Shown piece by piece: positions 7,993-15,621 of a stretch of DNA of 25,447 nt (position 1 is its first letter; each line of letters starts with the position of its first letter). Location of the stretch: the NCBI GenBank assembly GCA_043781855.1, contig JAYWBB010000151.1:1-25447 (forward strand), read 5' to 3'. Both the position numbers and the translations under genes were made by a program. The stretch is from Nevskia sp043781855 (GTDB lineage: Bacteria > Pseudomonadota > Gammaproteobacteria > Nevskiales > Nevskiaceae). Below the pieces are notes generated by a model. It was not told the DNA's origin, searched no databases, and saw nothing but the letters and a program-made list of their open reading frames with translations.

Positions 7993-8739
7993 TTACGCGA
8001 TCCTTGCGCCGGTCGTTGCAGCGGCCTTGCGCCGCGTGCCCATGATGTAATCCCAGAGTGGCGAACTGACGCCGTAACCCGTAGCCGGGCTGACGAAATG
8101 ATGCTGCATGTGGTTGCGCTTGAGCCACTTGAACAGCGGGTTGTCGAAGGTATGGTGATGGAGCGCGTAATGCAGCGTGTCGTAGGTGACGTAGCCGATG
8201 ATGAAGCCGGCGAAGAAGCCGTAGAGCATCGGTGGCGCAACGAGCAATCCGAAGACTTGATAGAAGCCGAACGCCAGCGGCACGCTTACGGAGGGTGGCA
8301 TCACCAGACGCAGCGCATCGTTCGGATGATCGTGGTGCACGCCGTGGAAAATGTAATGGATGCGCGCGCCGAGCTTGCCCGGCGGCAGCCAGTGAAACAG
8401 GAAGCGGTGCAGGAAATACTCGGTGCCGGTCCAGACCAAAAGACCGCCGGCAAAGCAGGCGAGATACACGGGCAGACCGAGCCCGCCGACGACCAGCGCC
8501 TTCCAGGTAATGAAGGCAAAAACCGGCATGAACACGGCCAGCGGCGCCCACGGGGGAATCTTCGACAGGGCTTCGAGCAGTTCGCTGTCGAACATCCGGA
8601 TCGAGTCGCGGGAATTGGAAACGGGTCTGTGGCTCATGGTCTCGACATTGCTGGCATCGCGGCTTGAAGCCCGGCGCCGATGTAACAGATGCTTGATTTT
8701 AGGCTTTTGCAGCCGGGCCCGCCATGCAGGCCGGATCAT
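7993..8739 (-). CDS. Fatty acid hydroxylase / sterol desaturase superfamily membrane protein
   Basis: A polytopic membrane di-iron enzyme. The histidine boxes of the fatty-acid 2-hydroxylase/sterol desaturase superfamily are all present: HRFLFH (residues 111-116), HGVHH (132-136), HYALHHH (190-196) and HMQHH (210-214), between hydrophobic helices at about 66-105 and 150-185. It most resembles fatty acid 2-hydroxylases (FA2H/Scs7-like), which hydroxylate acyl chains of membrane lipids, but the exact substrate is uncertain. The start at 8739 overlaps the nuclease stop as ATGA and has GGGAG upstream, suggesting translational coupling. The first ~34 residues are basic and look unlike the family, so the ATG at 8637 (MSHRPVSN) is an alternative. 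Last gene of a three-gene minus-strand operon. Confidence 0.88.
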   Translation of the reverse strand: MIRPAWRARLQKPKIKHLLHRRRASSRDASNVETMSHRPVSNSRDSIRMFDSELLEALSKIPPWAPLAVFMPVFAFITWKALVVGGLGLPVYLACFAGGLLVWTGTEYFLHRFLFHWLPPGKLGARIHYIFHGVHHDHPNDALRLVMPPSVSVPLAFGFYQVFGLLVAPPMLYGFFAGFIIGYVTYDTLHYALHHHTFDNPLFKWLKRNHMQHHFVSPATGYGVSSPLWDYIMGTRRKAAATTGARIA

Positions 8740-9518
8740 GGCAACTCCCGAGGCAAATCCCGAGGCAAATTATTGAGCAGTGCAGCCAGCCGCAACCCGG
8801 CGAGACTCAGCTGCTTATCGAGCGTTGGCAGCCACTGGATTCGATAGGCTTCACCGGGCTGACGATTGGCTGGATAGAAGGCCGGATCCTGCACGATGCT
8901 GCACGACGCCTGTGCCCAGTCTGCGGGATCGAGCGTGCCAAGGTCGGCGTTGATGGCGAGTGGCGCGAGGCGCTGGGCATAGCGCCGCCAGTCGGGTTCG
9001 GTGCGCGCGATCAGGCCCGAGTCCCAGAGCCGGTGCAGGTTGTCGCCCTGACCGCGCCACTGGATTTGCAATGTGTTGCCGCCGCGGTCCTCGTGCAGAC
9101 CGGCGTGCAGCGGCTGATGCAGGTCGCCGACGAAGTGGACGAGATCTTTGAGCGCAGTAAGGCGTGCCTCTGGCGTCGTCGCCGGGTTCTTCAGAGTCGC
9201 CAGCGACTCCTCGATTGCGACGACCACGCACTGGCCATCGGGACAGTCGCGCTTCGGCTGATAACGGCAATCGCCGCGCGGCAGGTCGACGTAATGCAGC
9301 GGAGCGGTCTCCGGCGTGCGCGCTTCGTCGGCCCAGTTCGAGATGCCCGGCAGCGTCGGCTCCCCCTCTCCGGCGAGCAGGACATCGATCACCGCCTTCG
9401 CCTCTGGCGTCAGATGCTCTGCCGCGATCTGCGCGACGATGCGATGACCTTCTGGCCCCCAGGCTGCGGCCAGCGGCGCGACGCCGATCAGCGCCAGCGC
9501 CGTCAGCCAGTGCCTCAC
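8736..9518 (-). CDS. Secreted S1/P1-type zinc nuclease
   Basis: A 260-residue protein of the S1/P1 nuclease (phospholipase C/P1) family, which degrades single-stranded nucleic acid using three zinc ions. The signal peptide (about residues 1-19, hydrophobic, ending LAAA) leaves Trp20 as the first mature residue, as required because the N-terminal Trp is a zinc ligand; GPEGH with His25 follows. Further ligand motifs are SNWADEAR, LHYVDLP, LVHFVGDLHQPLH and NLHRLWDSGL, so the whole metal cluster is preserved. The GTG start at 9518 overlaps the ppiB stop (GTGA) and gives the right signal peptide length; a longer in-frame extension upstream reads as low-complexity Arg/His-rich shadow of ppiB. Likely role: periplasmic or extracellular nucleic acid scavenging. 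Confidence 0.92.
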   Translation of the reverse strand: MRHWLTALALIGVAPLAAAWGPEGHRIVAQIAAEHLTPEAKAVIDVLLAGEGEPTLPGISNWADEARTPETAPLHYVDLPRGDCRYQPKRDCPDGQCVVVAIEESLATLKNPATTPEARLTALKDLVHFVGDLHQPLHAGLHEDRGGNTLQIQWRGQGDNLHRLWDSGLIARTEPDWRRYAQRLAPLAINADLGTLDPADWAQASCSIVQDPAFYPANRQPGEAYRIQWLPTLDKQLSLAGLRLAALLNNLPRDLPRELP

Positions 9519-10027
9519 GCCACGCGGATCGTGTTGATGACGACCGGCGTCACCGGCACGTCCTGTCCGAACGGGCGGGCGCGGCCGGTGGGTGTTGCGG
9601 CGATGGCGTCGACCACGTCCATGCCCTTGGTGACCTTGCCGAACACGGCGTAGCCCCACTGGCCGGCACGGCCGTCGAGGAAGACGTTGTCGGCGTGATT
9701 GACGAAGAACTGGCTGGTCGCCGAGTGCGGGTCATTGGTACGCGCCATGGCGACCGTGCCACGGACATTCTTGAGGCCGTTGTTGCACTCGTTCTCGATC
9801 GGCGCGCGAGTCTTGCGCTCCTTGTAATCTGGCGCTTCGTGACCACCACCCTGGATCATGAAGCCGGGGATCACGCGATGGAATGCGAGGCCATCGTAGT
9901 GGCCGGCCTTGGCATATTCGACGAAATTGGCGACCGACTTCGGCGCCTTCGTGGCATCGAGCTCGAGGGTAATGTCGCCCATGCTGGTCTGGATCAGGAC
10001 GATGACGGGTGCGGTGTCTGTGGTCAT
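9515..10027 (-). CDS. ppiB: Cyclophilin-type peptidyl-prolyl cis-trans isomerase
   Basis: A 170-residue cytoplasmic-type cyclophilin with no signal peptide. Family motifs appear in order: MGDITLELDATKAPKSVANF (about 16-35), FHRVIPGFMIQGG (catalytic Phe-His-Arg, about 49-61), NVRGTVAMARTNDPHSATSQ then FFVN (the substrate pocket) and YAVFGKVTKGMDVVD. It catalyses proline isomerisation during folding. Length is that of E. coli PpiB (~164). It is the first gene of a minus-strand set; its stop overlaps the start of the nuclease gene by four bases, and a 115-base region separates it from the divergent phosphatase gene. Confidence 0.95.
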   Translation of the reverse strand: MTTDTAPVIVLIQTSMGDITLELDATKAPKSVANFVEYAKAGHYDGLAFHRVIPGFMIQGGGHEAPDYKERKTRAPIENECNNGLKNVRGTVAMARTNDPHSATSQFFVNHADNVFLDGRAGQWGYAVFGKVTKGMDVVDAIAATPTGRARPFGQDVPVTPVVINTIRVA

Positions 10028-10142
10028 ATCGGGTCTCTGCGGAATTCGGTTGGACCGCGAATTCTACCGCAGGCTCCGGCGCGTTCCGCTGGCGGTCGCC
10101 GGACCAGGGCAGGCGCGGGTCAAGTCCGCTAATCTTCAAGGC

Positions 10143-11921
10143 ATGGTCACGGCGTTGTCGACTATTTATCCGGGACGCGATCGGCGCCGCAGCGCCGGCT
10201 ATCTCGACCTCATCGCGGAACTGATCGAGGAGTTTGCGCGCAGCGAGGATCTGCGCGTCTCGCTGGCTTCGGCGCTGCGGCGCATCGCCGACGTGATGGA
10301 CGCCGACGCCGCCGGCCTGTTCCAGCTCGAAGGCGACTTCGGCGACGCCGACGCGCGCATCGTCTGCCGCGCCTGCGTCGGGCCGATCGATGTGATCGGC
10401 CTCGATCTGTCCGCTCACGCCGGCATTCCCGGCCGCGTGCTGAAGCGCAACAAGACTGAACTCGTGGCGGACGCGCGGAACGATCCGGATTTCATCGCGC
10501 CGCAGACGATCGGCATCGACTACGACATCCGCTCGCTGATCTGCGCGCCGCTGAGCCATCGCGACGAGCGCTACGGCGTGGTCGAGCTGATCAACCCGCG
10601 GGCACCCGGCGCACTGTTCACGACGCGCGATGCCGAAGCCCTCGGCGCGCTCGCCGCCGCCGCCGCATTCGCCATCCGCAACGCCCGGCTCACCCGCGAA
10701 CTGCTCGAGCAGACCCTGCTCAAGCAGGAGCTGGAACTGGCCGCTGCCGTGCAGCGCAACCTGCTGCCGGCGGCGCCGGACGTCAGCGCGCCGATCCAGG
10801 GCCTGAACATTCCGGCGCGGGGCGTCTCGGGGGATTTCTACGACATCCTGCCGCTGCCCGACGGCCGCACCGCGTTCGCGCTGGCCGATGTCTCGGGCAA
10901 GGGCATGAACGCCGCGCTGATCATGGTCAAGGCGGCGACTCTGTTCCGCAGTTTCGGCAAGCGCATTCACGAGCCCGGCCTGCTGCTGTCGCGCATTGAA
11001 GGCGAACTCGCCGAAACCCTGGCGTTCGGCATGTTCGTGACCATGGTCGTCGGCGTCTACGACCCGCGCAGCCACCAGGTCAAGCTCGCGAATGCCGGCC
11101 ATCTGCCGCCGCTGTGGCGCGATGCGGCCGGCGGCTTCCATGAATTCCCGGCGGCCGATCCGCCGCTCGGCATTCGCGGCAAGCTGGAGCGGAACCGCTA
11201 TCACGAACGCAGCTTTTCGATTGCCGGTGGCAGCCTCTATCTCTATACCGACGGCGCGACCGAAGCGCGCGACGCGAACGGCGCGATGCTCGGCGCGGAC
11301 GGCCTGCAGCGGCTGATCGACCGGCACGCGGCTGCTGCGCCCGGCGCACGGCTGCGCGCGATCGCCGAGGCCGTCGGAACGGACGTGCGCGACGACCTCA
11401 CGCTGCTCGTCGTCGAGGACACTGACGCCGCCGGGCAGGTGCCGCCGCGCCGCCGCCGGCGCAGCGCCGCGCATCTCGTGGCGCAGACCATTCCGGCACA
11501 GGTCGGCCAGCTCAAGATCGTGCGCCGGCTCGTGCAAGCCGCCGCGCGTGAGGCCGGCGCGGGTGTGGCATGGGCGCAGGAACTCGTGCTCGCCGTCGAC
11601 GAGGCCTGTCAGAACATCATCCGCCATGGCTATCGCGATAACGTCGATGGCCGTATCGAGTTCACGATTCGCCGACGCGGTCGCCAGCTCGAAGTGGAAC
11701 TGGTCGATTACGCGCCGAAGGCCGAGGCATCGGCCTGCCGTGGCCGTCGGCTCGACGAGGTGAAACCCGGCGGCCTCGGCACGCATTTCATGCACGCGCT
11801 GACCGATCATGTGCAGTTTCGACCGCCGCCGCAGGGGGCGGGCAACCGGCTGGTGCTGACCAAGCGGCTTGGCGCCAACACCGACATCGACACCGACAAC
11901 CAGGGAGCAGATTCCGAATGA
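10143..11921 (+). CDS. GAF-PP2C phosphatase-HATPase fusion, partner-switching regulator
   Basis: A 592-residue protein with three domains. A GAF sensor domain (about 30-180) is followed by a helical linker (ARLTRELLEQTLLKQELELA), then a SpoIIE/RsbU-type PP2C phosphatase (about 215-420) with metal motifs GDFYD, DVSGKG, YTDGATEARD and DDLTLLVV, and a C-terminal RsbW-like HATPase domain (about 445-575) with N-box LVLAVDEACQNIIRHGYR and G-box GGLGTHFMHAL. One chain thus holds both the phosphatase that activates a STAS antagonist and the kinase/anti-sigma-like module that inactivates it. The next gene, overlapping by ATGA, encodes that STAS protein. The ATG at 10143 is chosen because the GAF-preceding helix starts there and AAGG lies upstream; longer in-frame ORF sequence is antisense to ppiB. 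The output target is not in view. Confidence 0.9.
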   Translation: MVTALSTIYPGRDRRRSAGYLDLIAELIEEFARSEDLRVSLASALRRIADVMDADAAGLFQLEGDFGDADARIVCRACVGPIDVIGLDLSAHAGIPGRVLKRNKTELVADARNDPDFIAPQTIGIDYDIRSLICAPLSHRDERYGVVELINPRAPGALFTTRDAEALGALAAAAAFAIRNARLTRELLEQTLLKQELELAAAVQRNLLPAAPDVSAPIQGLNIPARGVSGDFYDILPLPDGRTAFALADVSGKGMNAALIMVKAATLFRSFGKRIHEPGLLLSRIEGELAETLAFGMFVTMVVGVYDPRSHQVKLANAGHLPPLWRDAAGGFHEFPAADPPLGIRGKLERNRYHERSFSIAGGSLYLYTDGATEARDANGAMLGADGLQRLIDRHAAAAPGARLRAIAEAVGTDVRDDLTLLVVEDTDAAGQVPPRRRRRSAAHLVAQTIPAQVGQLKIVRRLVQAAAREAGAGVAWAQELVLAVDEACQNIIRHGYRDNVDGRIEFTIRRRGRQLEVELVDYAPKAEASACRGRRLDEVKPGGLGTHFMHALTDHVQFRPPPQGAGNRLVLTKRLGANTDIDTDNQGADSE

Positions 11922-12226
11922 GCTTCAAGGTCAGCGAACAGGCCGGCGTGGCCACGGTTTTCCTCAGCGGTGAGATCGATCTCGAACGCTCGCCGCTCGC
12001 CCGCAGGACGCTGCTCGACGCGCTCGCGCGCAAACAATCGCTGGTCGTCGATCTCGGCGACGTCAGCTACATCGACTCCTCCGGCATCGCCAGTCTGGTC
12101 GAAGCCTATCAGCGCGCGAAGAACGCAAACCTCGGCTTCACGCTGACGCACGTCGGCGACGGCGTGATGAAAATATTGTCGCTGGCACGGCTGGACACGG
12201 TTTTTCCGATTCGGGCGGCCGGGTAA
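11918..12226 (+). CDS. STAS-domain anti-sigma factor antagonist
   Basis: A 102-residue single-domain STAS protein of the SpoIIAA/RsbV type. It shows the first strand VATVFLSGEIDLERSPLARR and the conserved phosphorylation loop YIDSSGIASLVEAYQRAK, where the first or second Ser of D-S-S-G is the site phosphorylated by RsbW-like kinases. The start overlaps the stop of the GAF-PP2C-HATPase gene (ATGA), so the two are translationally coupled and should form one switch: the HATPase domain phosphorylates this protein and the PP2C domain removes the phosphate. MlaB of E. coli is also a STAS protein, and an MCE transporter operon lies ~820 bases downstream, but a terminator stands between. Confidence 0.93.
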   Translation: MSFKVSEQAGVATVFLSGEIDLERSPLARRTLLDALARKQSLVVDLGDVSYIDSSGIASLVEAYQRAKNANLGFTLTHVGDGVMKILSLARLDTVFPIRAAG

Positions 12227-12299
12227 GCCACTTCGATGTTCGCAACCGACGCGAAGCCGGCCTGGGGACGAATCTTATGGATGCTCTGAAAAAGTGGTC

Positions 12300-12330
12300 A
12301 AACCCTTCTCCCTCCGGGAGAAGGGTTTTT
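12300..12330. terminator. Strong rho-independent terminator between convergent genes
   Basis: A near-perfect hairpin: AACCCTTCTCCC (12301-12312), loop TCC, GGGAGAAGGGTT (12316-12327), followed by a T run on the plus strand and preceded by an A-containing stretch for the minus strand. It ends the STAS transcript and could also serve the minus-strand dehydrogenase relic. Confidence 0.88.
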
Positions 12331-12340
12331 CAGACTTTCC

Positions 12341-12839
12341 CTAAGCTGCGGGCCGCAGCAACACCTTGGTCCAACCGTTCTCGCGCGCATCGAAATGTTT
12401 GTAGGCATCCGGCGCCTCATCGAGCGACAGGCGATGCGAGACGATGAACGAGGGTTTGGCGCGATCGGCGTGGATCAGGTCGCGCAGTTGGCGGTTGTAG
12501 GCCTTCACATTGCACTGGCCGCTGCCCATGGTCAGGCCCTTCGTGAAAAACAGGCCCATGCCGAACGCGATCTGGCCTTTTTTGCCGAGTTTGTCCGGCG
12601 CCTTCGGGTCTTTCGGCACGAACACACCGACGACGCCGATCTTTCCAGTCGCCCGCACCGAAGCGACGAGACGGTTCATGGTCAGATTCGGAATCTCGTG
12701 GCCGTGAGGGTCGTGGCATTGCCAGCCGACACACTCGCAACCCGATGCGTACGAGCACATCGGTCGGTTGTTTGATTTTCGCGTCCGGCACGTTCTTGAT
12801 GCTGACGCTGCGGGGTCCGTTATAGACAAGTCCTTTCAT
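12341..12839 (-). pseudogene. Zinc-dependent formaldehyde/alcohol dehydrogenase with large internal deletion
   Basis: The N-terminus (ATG at 12839, AGGAGA upstream) reads MKGLVYNGPRSVSIKNVPDA and continues to VLVRI at residue 32, as in glutathione-independent formaldehyde dehydrogenase-like medium-chain dehydrogenases. Near 12735 the frame changes and the sequence jumps to ECVGWQCHDPHGHEIPNLTM, then VASVRATGKIGVVGVFVPKD and the C-terminal FIVSHRLSLDEAPDAYKHFD, ending LLRPAA. The whole middle, including the catalytic-zinc and structural-zinc cysteines and most of the NAD-binding fold, is missing: about 200 residues compared with a ~390-residue family member. The product cannot be active. Both ends keep good similarity, so the deletion looks fairly recent. 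Confidence 0.88.
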
Positions 12840-12853
12840 GATTTGCGATCTCC

Positions 12854-12870
12854 TGCCAGCGACGCTGGCA
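12854..12870. repeat. 17-base perfect inverted repeat
   Basis: TGCCAGCG-A-CGCTGGCA is a perfect palindrome with a one-base centre, 14 bases upstream of the dehydrogenase relic start and ~180 bases upstream of the MCE operon. Such a dyad could be an operator for either; its role is not known. Confidence 0.35.
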
Positions 12871-13047
12871 TCGGGGGTGGGCAGCCGGTGCCTGTGGGCG
12901 CAATACGGGGCGTCGGGGCACAGGTTTCAGAGAAGCAGCAATGAACGATCCCGCGCACGCCGCGGACGATTCTCCGCCCTCGATTTGATCTTTCCCTGGC
13001 CTTGCCCGGACACTAGCTCTCGCATCTGAAGGGAACCGCCGCGACCC

Positions 13048-13836
13048 ATGCGCAAGCTCGCTGAAAATTTCGGACGGGACGCCGTCGCGGCGCTGACCGA
13101 ACTGGGGCAGGGCACGGTGCTGTTCGCAGAGTCCCTGGCCTGGACTGCGACGGGTGCGGCGCGCAAGCAGCCGGTGAGCCTCGCTGCGGTGTTCGCACAG
13201 GCGATGGAGATCGGCATCCGCGCACTGCCGATCGTCTTCGTGCTGTCCATCGCGATCGGCGCGATGGTCGCGATCCAGGGCATCTACTCGCTGAGCATCT
13301 TCGGCGCGGAGAGCAAGGTCACGCTCGGGGTTGCCTTGTCGGTGACAAGAGAATTCGCGCCGCTCATCACCGGCGTGCTGGTCGCCGGGCGCAGCGGCTC
13401 GGCGCTCGCGGCACGGCTCGGCACGATGAAGATCAATCAGGAGATCGACGCGCTGACGGTCATGGGCATCAACCCGGTGCGCTATCTGGTTGCGCCCGCG
13501 CTGCTGGCGATGCTGGTCATGCTGCCGCTGCTGACCTGGTTCGCGGACTGCGTCGGGCTGCTCGGGGCGGGGCTCTACGTGACGCAGAAGCTCGGCGTGA
13601 GCTTCACCGCCTACCTCAACGAATTACAGGCCTCGGTCTCGGTCGACGATCTCCTGCACGGCATCGGCAAGAGCGGCATCTTCGCGGTGCTTATCACGAT
13701 CATCGGCGTGGTCAACGGCATCGGTGTCACCGGCGGCGCCGACGGCATCGGCCGCGTCACCACGCGCGCCGTGGTCCACGGCATATCGGCCATCGTGATC
13801 ACCGACATGCTGTTCGCGTATCTCGTCATCCAATGA
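13048..13836 (+). CDS. MlaE-family ABC transporter permease (MCE lipid transport)
   Basis: A 262-residue inner-membrane permease of the MlaE/YrbE family. Family segments are IGIRALPIVFVLSIAIGAMV (about 56-75), TREFAPLITGVLVAGRSGSA (about 101-120), LGTMKINQEIDALTVMGINP (about 124-143, a hallmark of MlaE) and the C-terminal GGADGIGRVTTRAVV. About five to six hydrophobic helices are present. It should pair with the ATPase encoded next, overlapping by ATGA, to move phospholipids or other lipids between membranes together with the MCE protein. Gene order here is permease-ATPase-MCE-lipoprotein, not the ATPase-permease order of E. coli mla, and no mlaC follows, so it is better regarded as a related MCE system than as mla itself. 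The ribosome-binding site before the ATG is weak. Confidence 0.92.
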   Translation: MRKLAENFGRDAVAALTELGQGTVLFAESLAWTATGAARKQPVSLAAVFAQAMEIGIRALPIVFVLSIAIGAMVAIQGIYSLSIFGAESKVTLGVALSVTREFAPLITGVLVAGRSGSALAARLGTMKINQEIDALTVMGINPVRYLVAPALLAMLVMLPLLTWFADCVGLLGAGLYVTQKLGVSFTAYLNELQASVSVDDLLHGIGKSGIFAVLITIIGVVNGIGVTGGADGIGRVTTRAVVHGISAIVITDMLFAYLVIQ

Positions 13837-14654
13837 ACGCGGCTGCGAAGCTGGCGCTGCCGGAGCCGGTGATCGAGGTCGAAAAACTCTACGCGCAGTA
13901 CGGCGACAAGCCGGTGCTCCGCGACATTACCTTGAGCATCGCGGTTGGCGAGGTCATGGTGATCATGGGCGGCTCGGGCTCCGGCAAGAGCACGCTGCTG
14001 CGCCACATGCTCGGGCTCGAAGTGCCGACTTCGGGGCGCGTGCAGGTGCTCGGTGTGGACATCGTGAAAGCGCCCCGCCGGGCGATGCAGGAGATGCGTC
14101 GCAAGATCGGCGTGGCGTTCCAGTCCGGTGCGCTGTTCTCGTCGATGACGATCGGCGAGAACATCATGCTGCCGCTGCGCGAGCATGCGCGGCTCGACAT
14201 CGAAACCATGCGGATCATGATGCGGCTGAAGCTCGACTTCGTCGATCTCGCCGGCGCTGAGGACCTGATGCCGGCGCAGTTGTCGGGTGGCATGATCAAG
14301 CGCGCGGCCGTGGCGCGCGCGATCATCATGGACCCACAGCTGGTGTTTCTCGACGAGCCGAGCGCCGGGCTCGATCCAGTGGTTGCAGCCGGTGTCGACG
14401 AACTGATCCTGCAACTGCGGGCCGGCGGCGCCAGCCTGGTCGTGGTCACACACGAACTGGAAAGCGCGTTCCGGATCGCCGACCGCATTACCGTGCTCGA
14501 CCGCGGCGGAATCCTGATCAGCGGCAGCGTCGATACCGTCAAGGCGAGCGGCAACGAGCGCGTGCAAGCATTGCTGACGCGCAAGGTCGAGCATGCCCGC
14601 CATACGCCCGAAGAATTCCTGCGCACGCTCACCGGCCGGTTAGGATCGCCATGA
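13833..14654 (+). CDS. MlaF-family ABC transporter ATPase
   Basis: A 273-residue ABC ATPase. Walker A is GGSGSGKST (residues 46-54), the signature is LSGGM (150-154) followed by IKRAAVARAI, and Walker B is LVFLDEPSAGLD (170-181). The sequence QSGALFSSMTIGENIMLPL (about 97-115) and the LSGGM signature in place of LSGGQ are typical of the MlaF/Mkl branch. It drives lipid transport by the adjacent MlaE-like permease. Its ATG overlaps the permease stop and its own stop is one base before the MCE gene's ATG, so the genes are co-translated. Confidence 0.94.
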   Translation: MNAAAKLALPEPVIEVEKLYAQYGDKPVLRDITLSIAVGEVMVIMGGSGSGKSTLLRHMLGLEVPTSGRVQVLGVDIVKAPRRAMQEMRRKIGVAFQSGALFSSMTIGENIMLPLREHARLDIETMRIMMRLKLDFVDLAGAEDLMPAQLSGGMIKRAAVARAIIMDPQLVFLDEPSAGLDPVVAAGVDELILQLRAGGASLVVVTHELESAFRIADRITVLDRGGILISGSVDTVKASGNERVQALLTRKVEHARHTPEEFLRTLTGRLGSP

Positions 14655-14655
14655 C

Positions 14656-15621
14656 ATGACCTCGACACGGATCAATCTTGCGGCGATCGGCGCCTTCGTC
14701 CTGGTCGCACTGACGAGCCTGATCTACGTGCTCGCGGTGCTCGCCGGCCGCACCGGCAGCACCGACGACTACTACACGCTGTACACCAACGTTGCCGGCC
14801 TCAAATATGGCTCGCAGGTATTCTACGAGGGTTATCTGGTCGGCCAGGTCACTTCAGTCACGCCGATGACGGAGCAAGCGCGCGTGCAGTTCCGGGTCGG
14901 CATGGCGATCACTGCGGGCTGGAAGATTCCAGAGGATTCGGTGGCCCGCTCCGGCAGTTCCGGCCTGCTGGCGCCGCAGACCATTTCGATCGCCGCCGGC
15001 AAGAGCGAAACCGCGCTCAAACCCGGCGCGCTGATCACGCCGGGCCTGAGTGTCGATCTGTTCTCGACCGTGACCGGCGCAGCCGGCAGCTTCGACCGGC
15101 TGGCCAGTGGCGCGCTGATGCCGCTGTTCGAAAATCTGGACCGGCAGATCACCGCCGTCGGCGGCCTGCTCGACGGCGACGTGCGCAAGCTGGTCGGCAA
15201 CGCCAACGTCGTCGCCGCCGCCGCCGCACAGGACTTGCCGCTGGTGCTGCGCAATGCCCGAAACGCCAGCCGCGGACTGGCGAACGTGACGCAGCAGTTG
15301 CAGAGCGTGCTGACGCCGGCTCGCATCGCGAGCCTCGATCGCATCATCGGCAATGCCGATCTGGCCACGGCCAGCCTCGCCAGAACCAGTGCCTCGCTGG
15401 AGCGGCTTAGTGGCGACGGTGAAGAGGACTTGAAGGTGGCGCTGCGCGAGCTGCGACTGACCAGCGAAAGCCTGTCGCGCCACTCGGAGTCGATTGCGCA
15501 GAATCTCGACGCGGCATCGCGCAATCTTCAGGAACTGAGCCGCAAGCTCAAGCAGAATCCCGGGCTGCTGATCCGTAATACGCCGGGGACCGACGCGATC
15601 GCACCGGAGAGCGGCAAGTGA
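14656..15621 (+). CDS. MlaD-like MCE-domain protein
   Basis: A 321-residue protein with one N-terminal membrane helix (about residues 7-27, IGAFVLVALTSLIYVLAVLA) and one MCE domain (about 38-120), with YTNVAGLKYGSQVFYEGYLV then GQV at its start and PGALI at its end. MCE domains form periplasmic hexameric rings that bind lipids. The rest (about 125-321) is long helical segments with heptad-like Leu spacing, longer than E. coli MlaD (~183), suggesting a tube or needle-like extension as in PqiB/LetB-type proteins, though with a single MCE domain. It is anchored in the inner membrane and works with the upstream permease/ATPase and the downstream lipoprotein. Confidence 0.92.
   Translation: MTSTRINLAAIGAFVLVALTSLIYVLAVLAGRTGSTDDYYTLYTNVAGLKYGSQVFYEGYLVGQVTSVTPMTEQARVQFRVGMAITAGWKIPEDSVARSGSSGLLAPQTISIAAGKSETALKPGALITPGLSVDLFSTVTGAAGSFDRLASGALMPLFENLDRQITAVGGLLDGDVRKLVGNANVVAAAAAQDLPLVLRNARNASRGLANVTQQLQSVLTPARIASLDRIIGNADLATASLARTSASLERLSGDGEEDLKVALRELRLTSESLSRHSESIAQNLDAASRNLQELSRKLKQNPGLLIRNTPGTDAIAPESGK

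Noticed and set aside
9732..11810. A 692-codon minus-strand open frame
   Set aside because: It is antisense to the GAF-PP2C-HATPase gene and ppiB, is Arg/Ala/Asp/His-rich, has no recognisable motif and arises from high third-position GC.
13048..15621. Calling these genes mlaE, mlaF and mlaD
   Set aside because: The order (permease, ATPase, MCE), the long MCE protein, the PqiC-like lipoprotein and the absence of mlaC point to a related MCE system rather than canonical mla.
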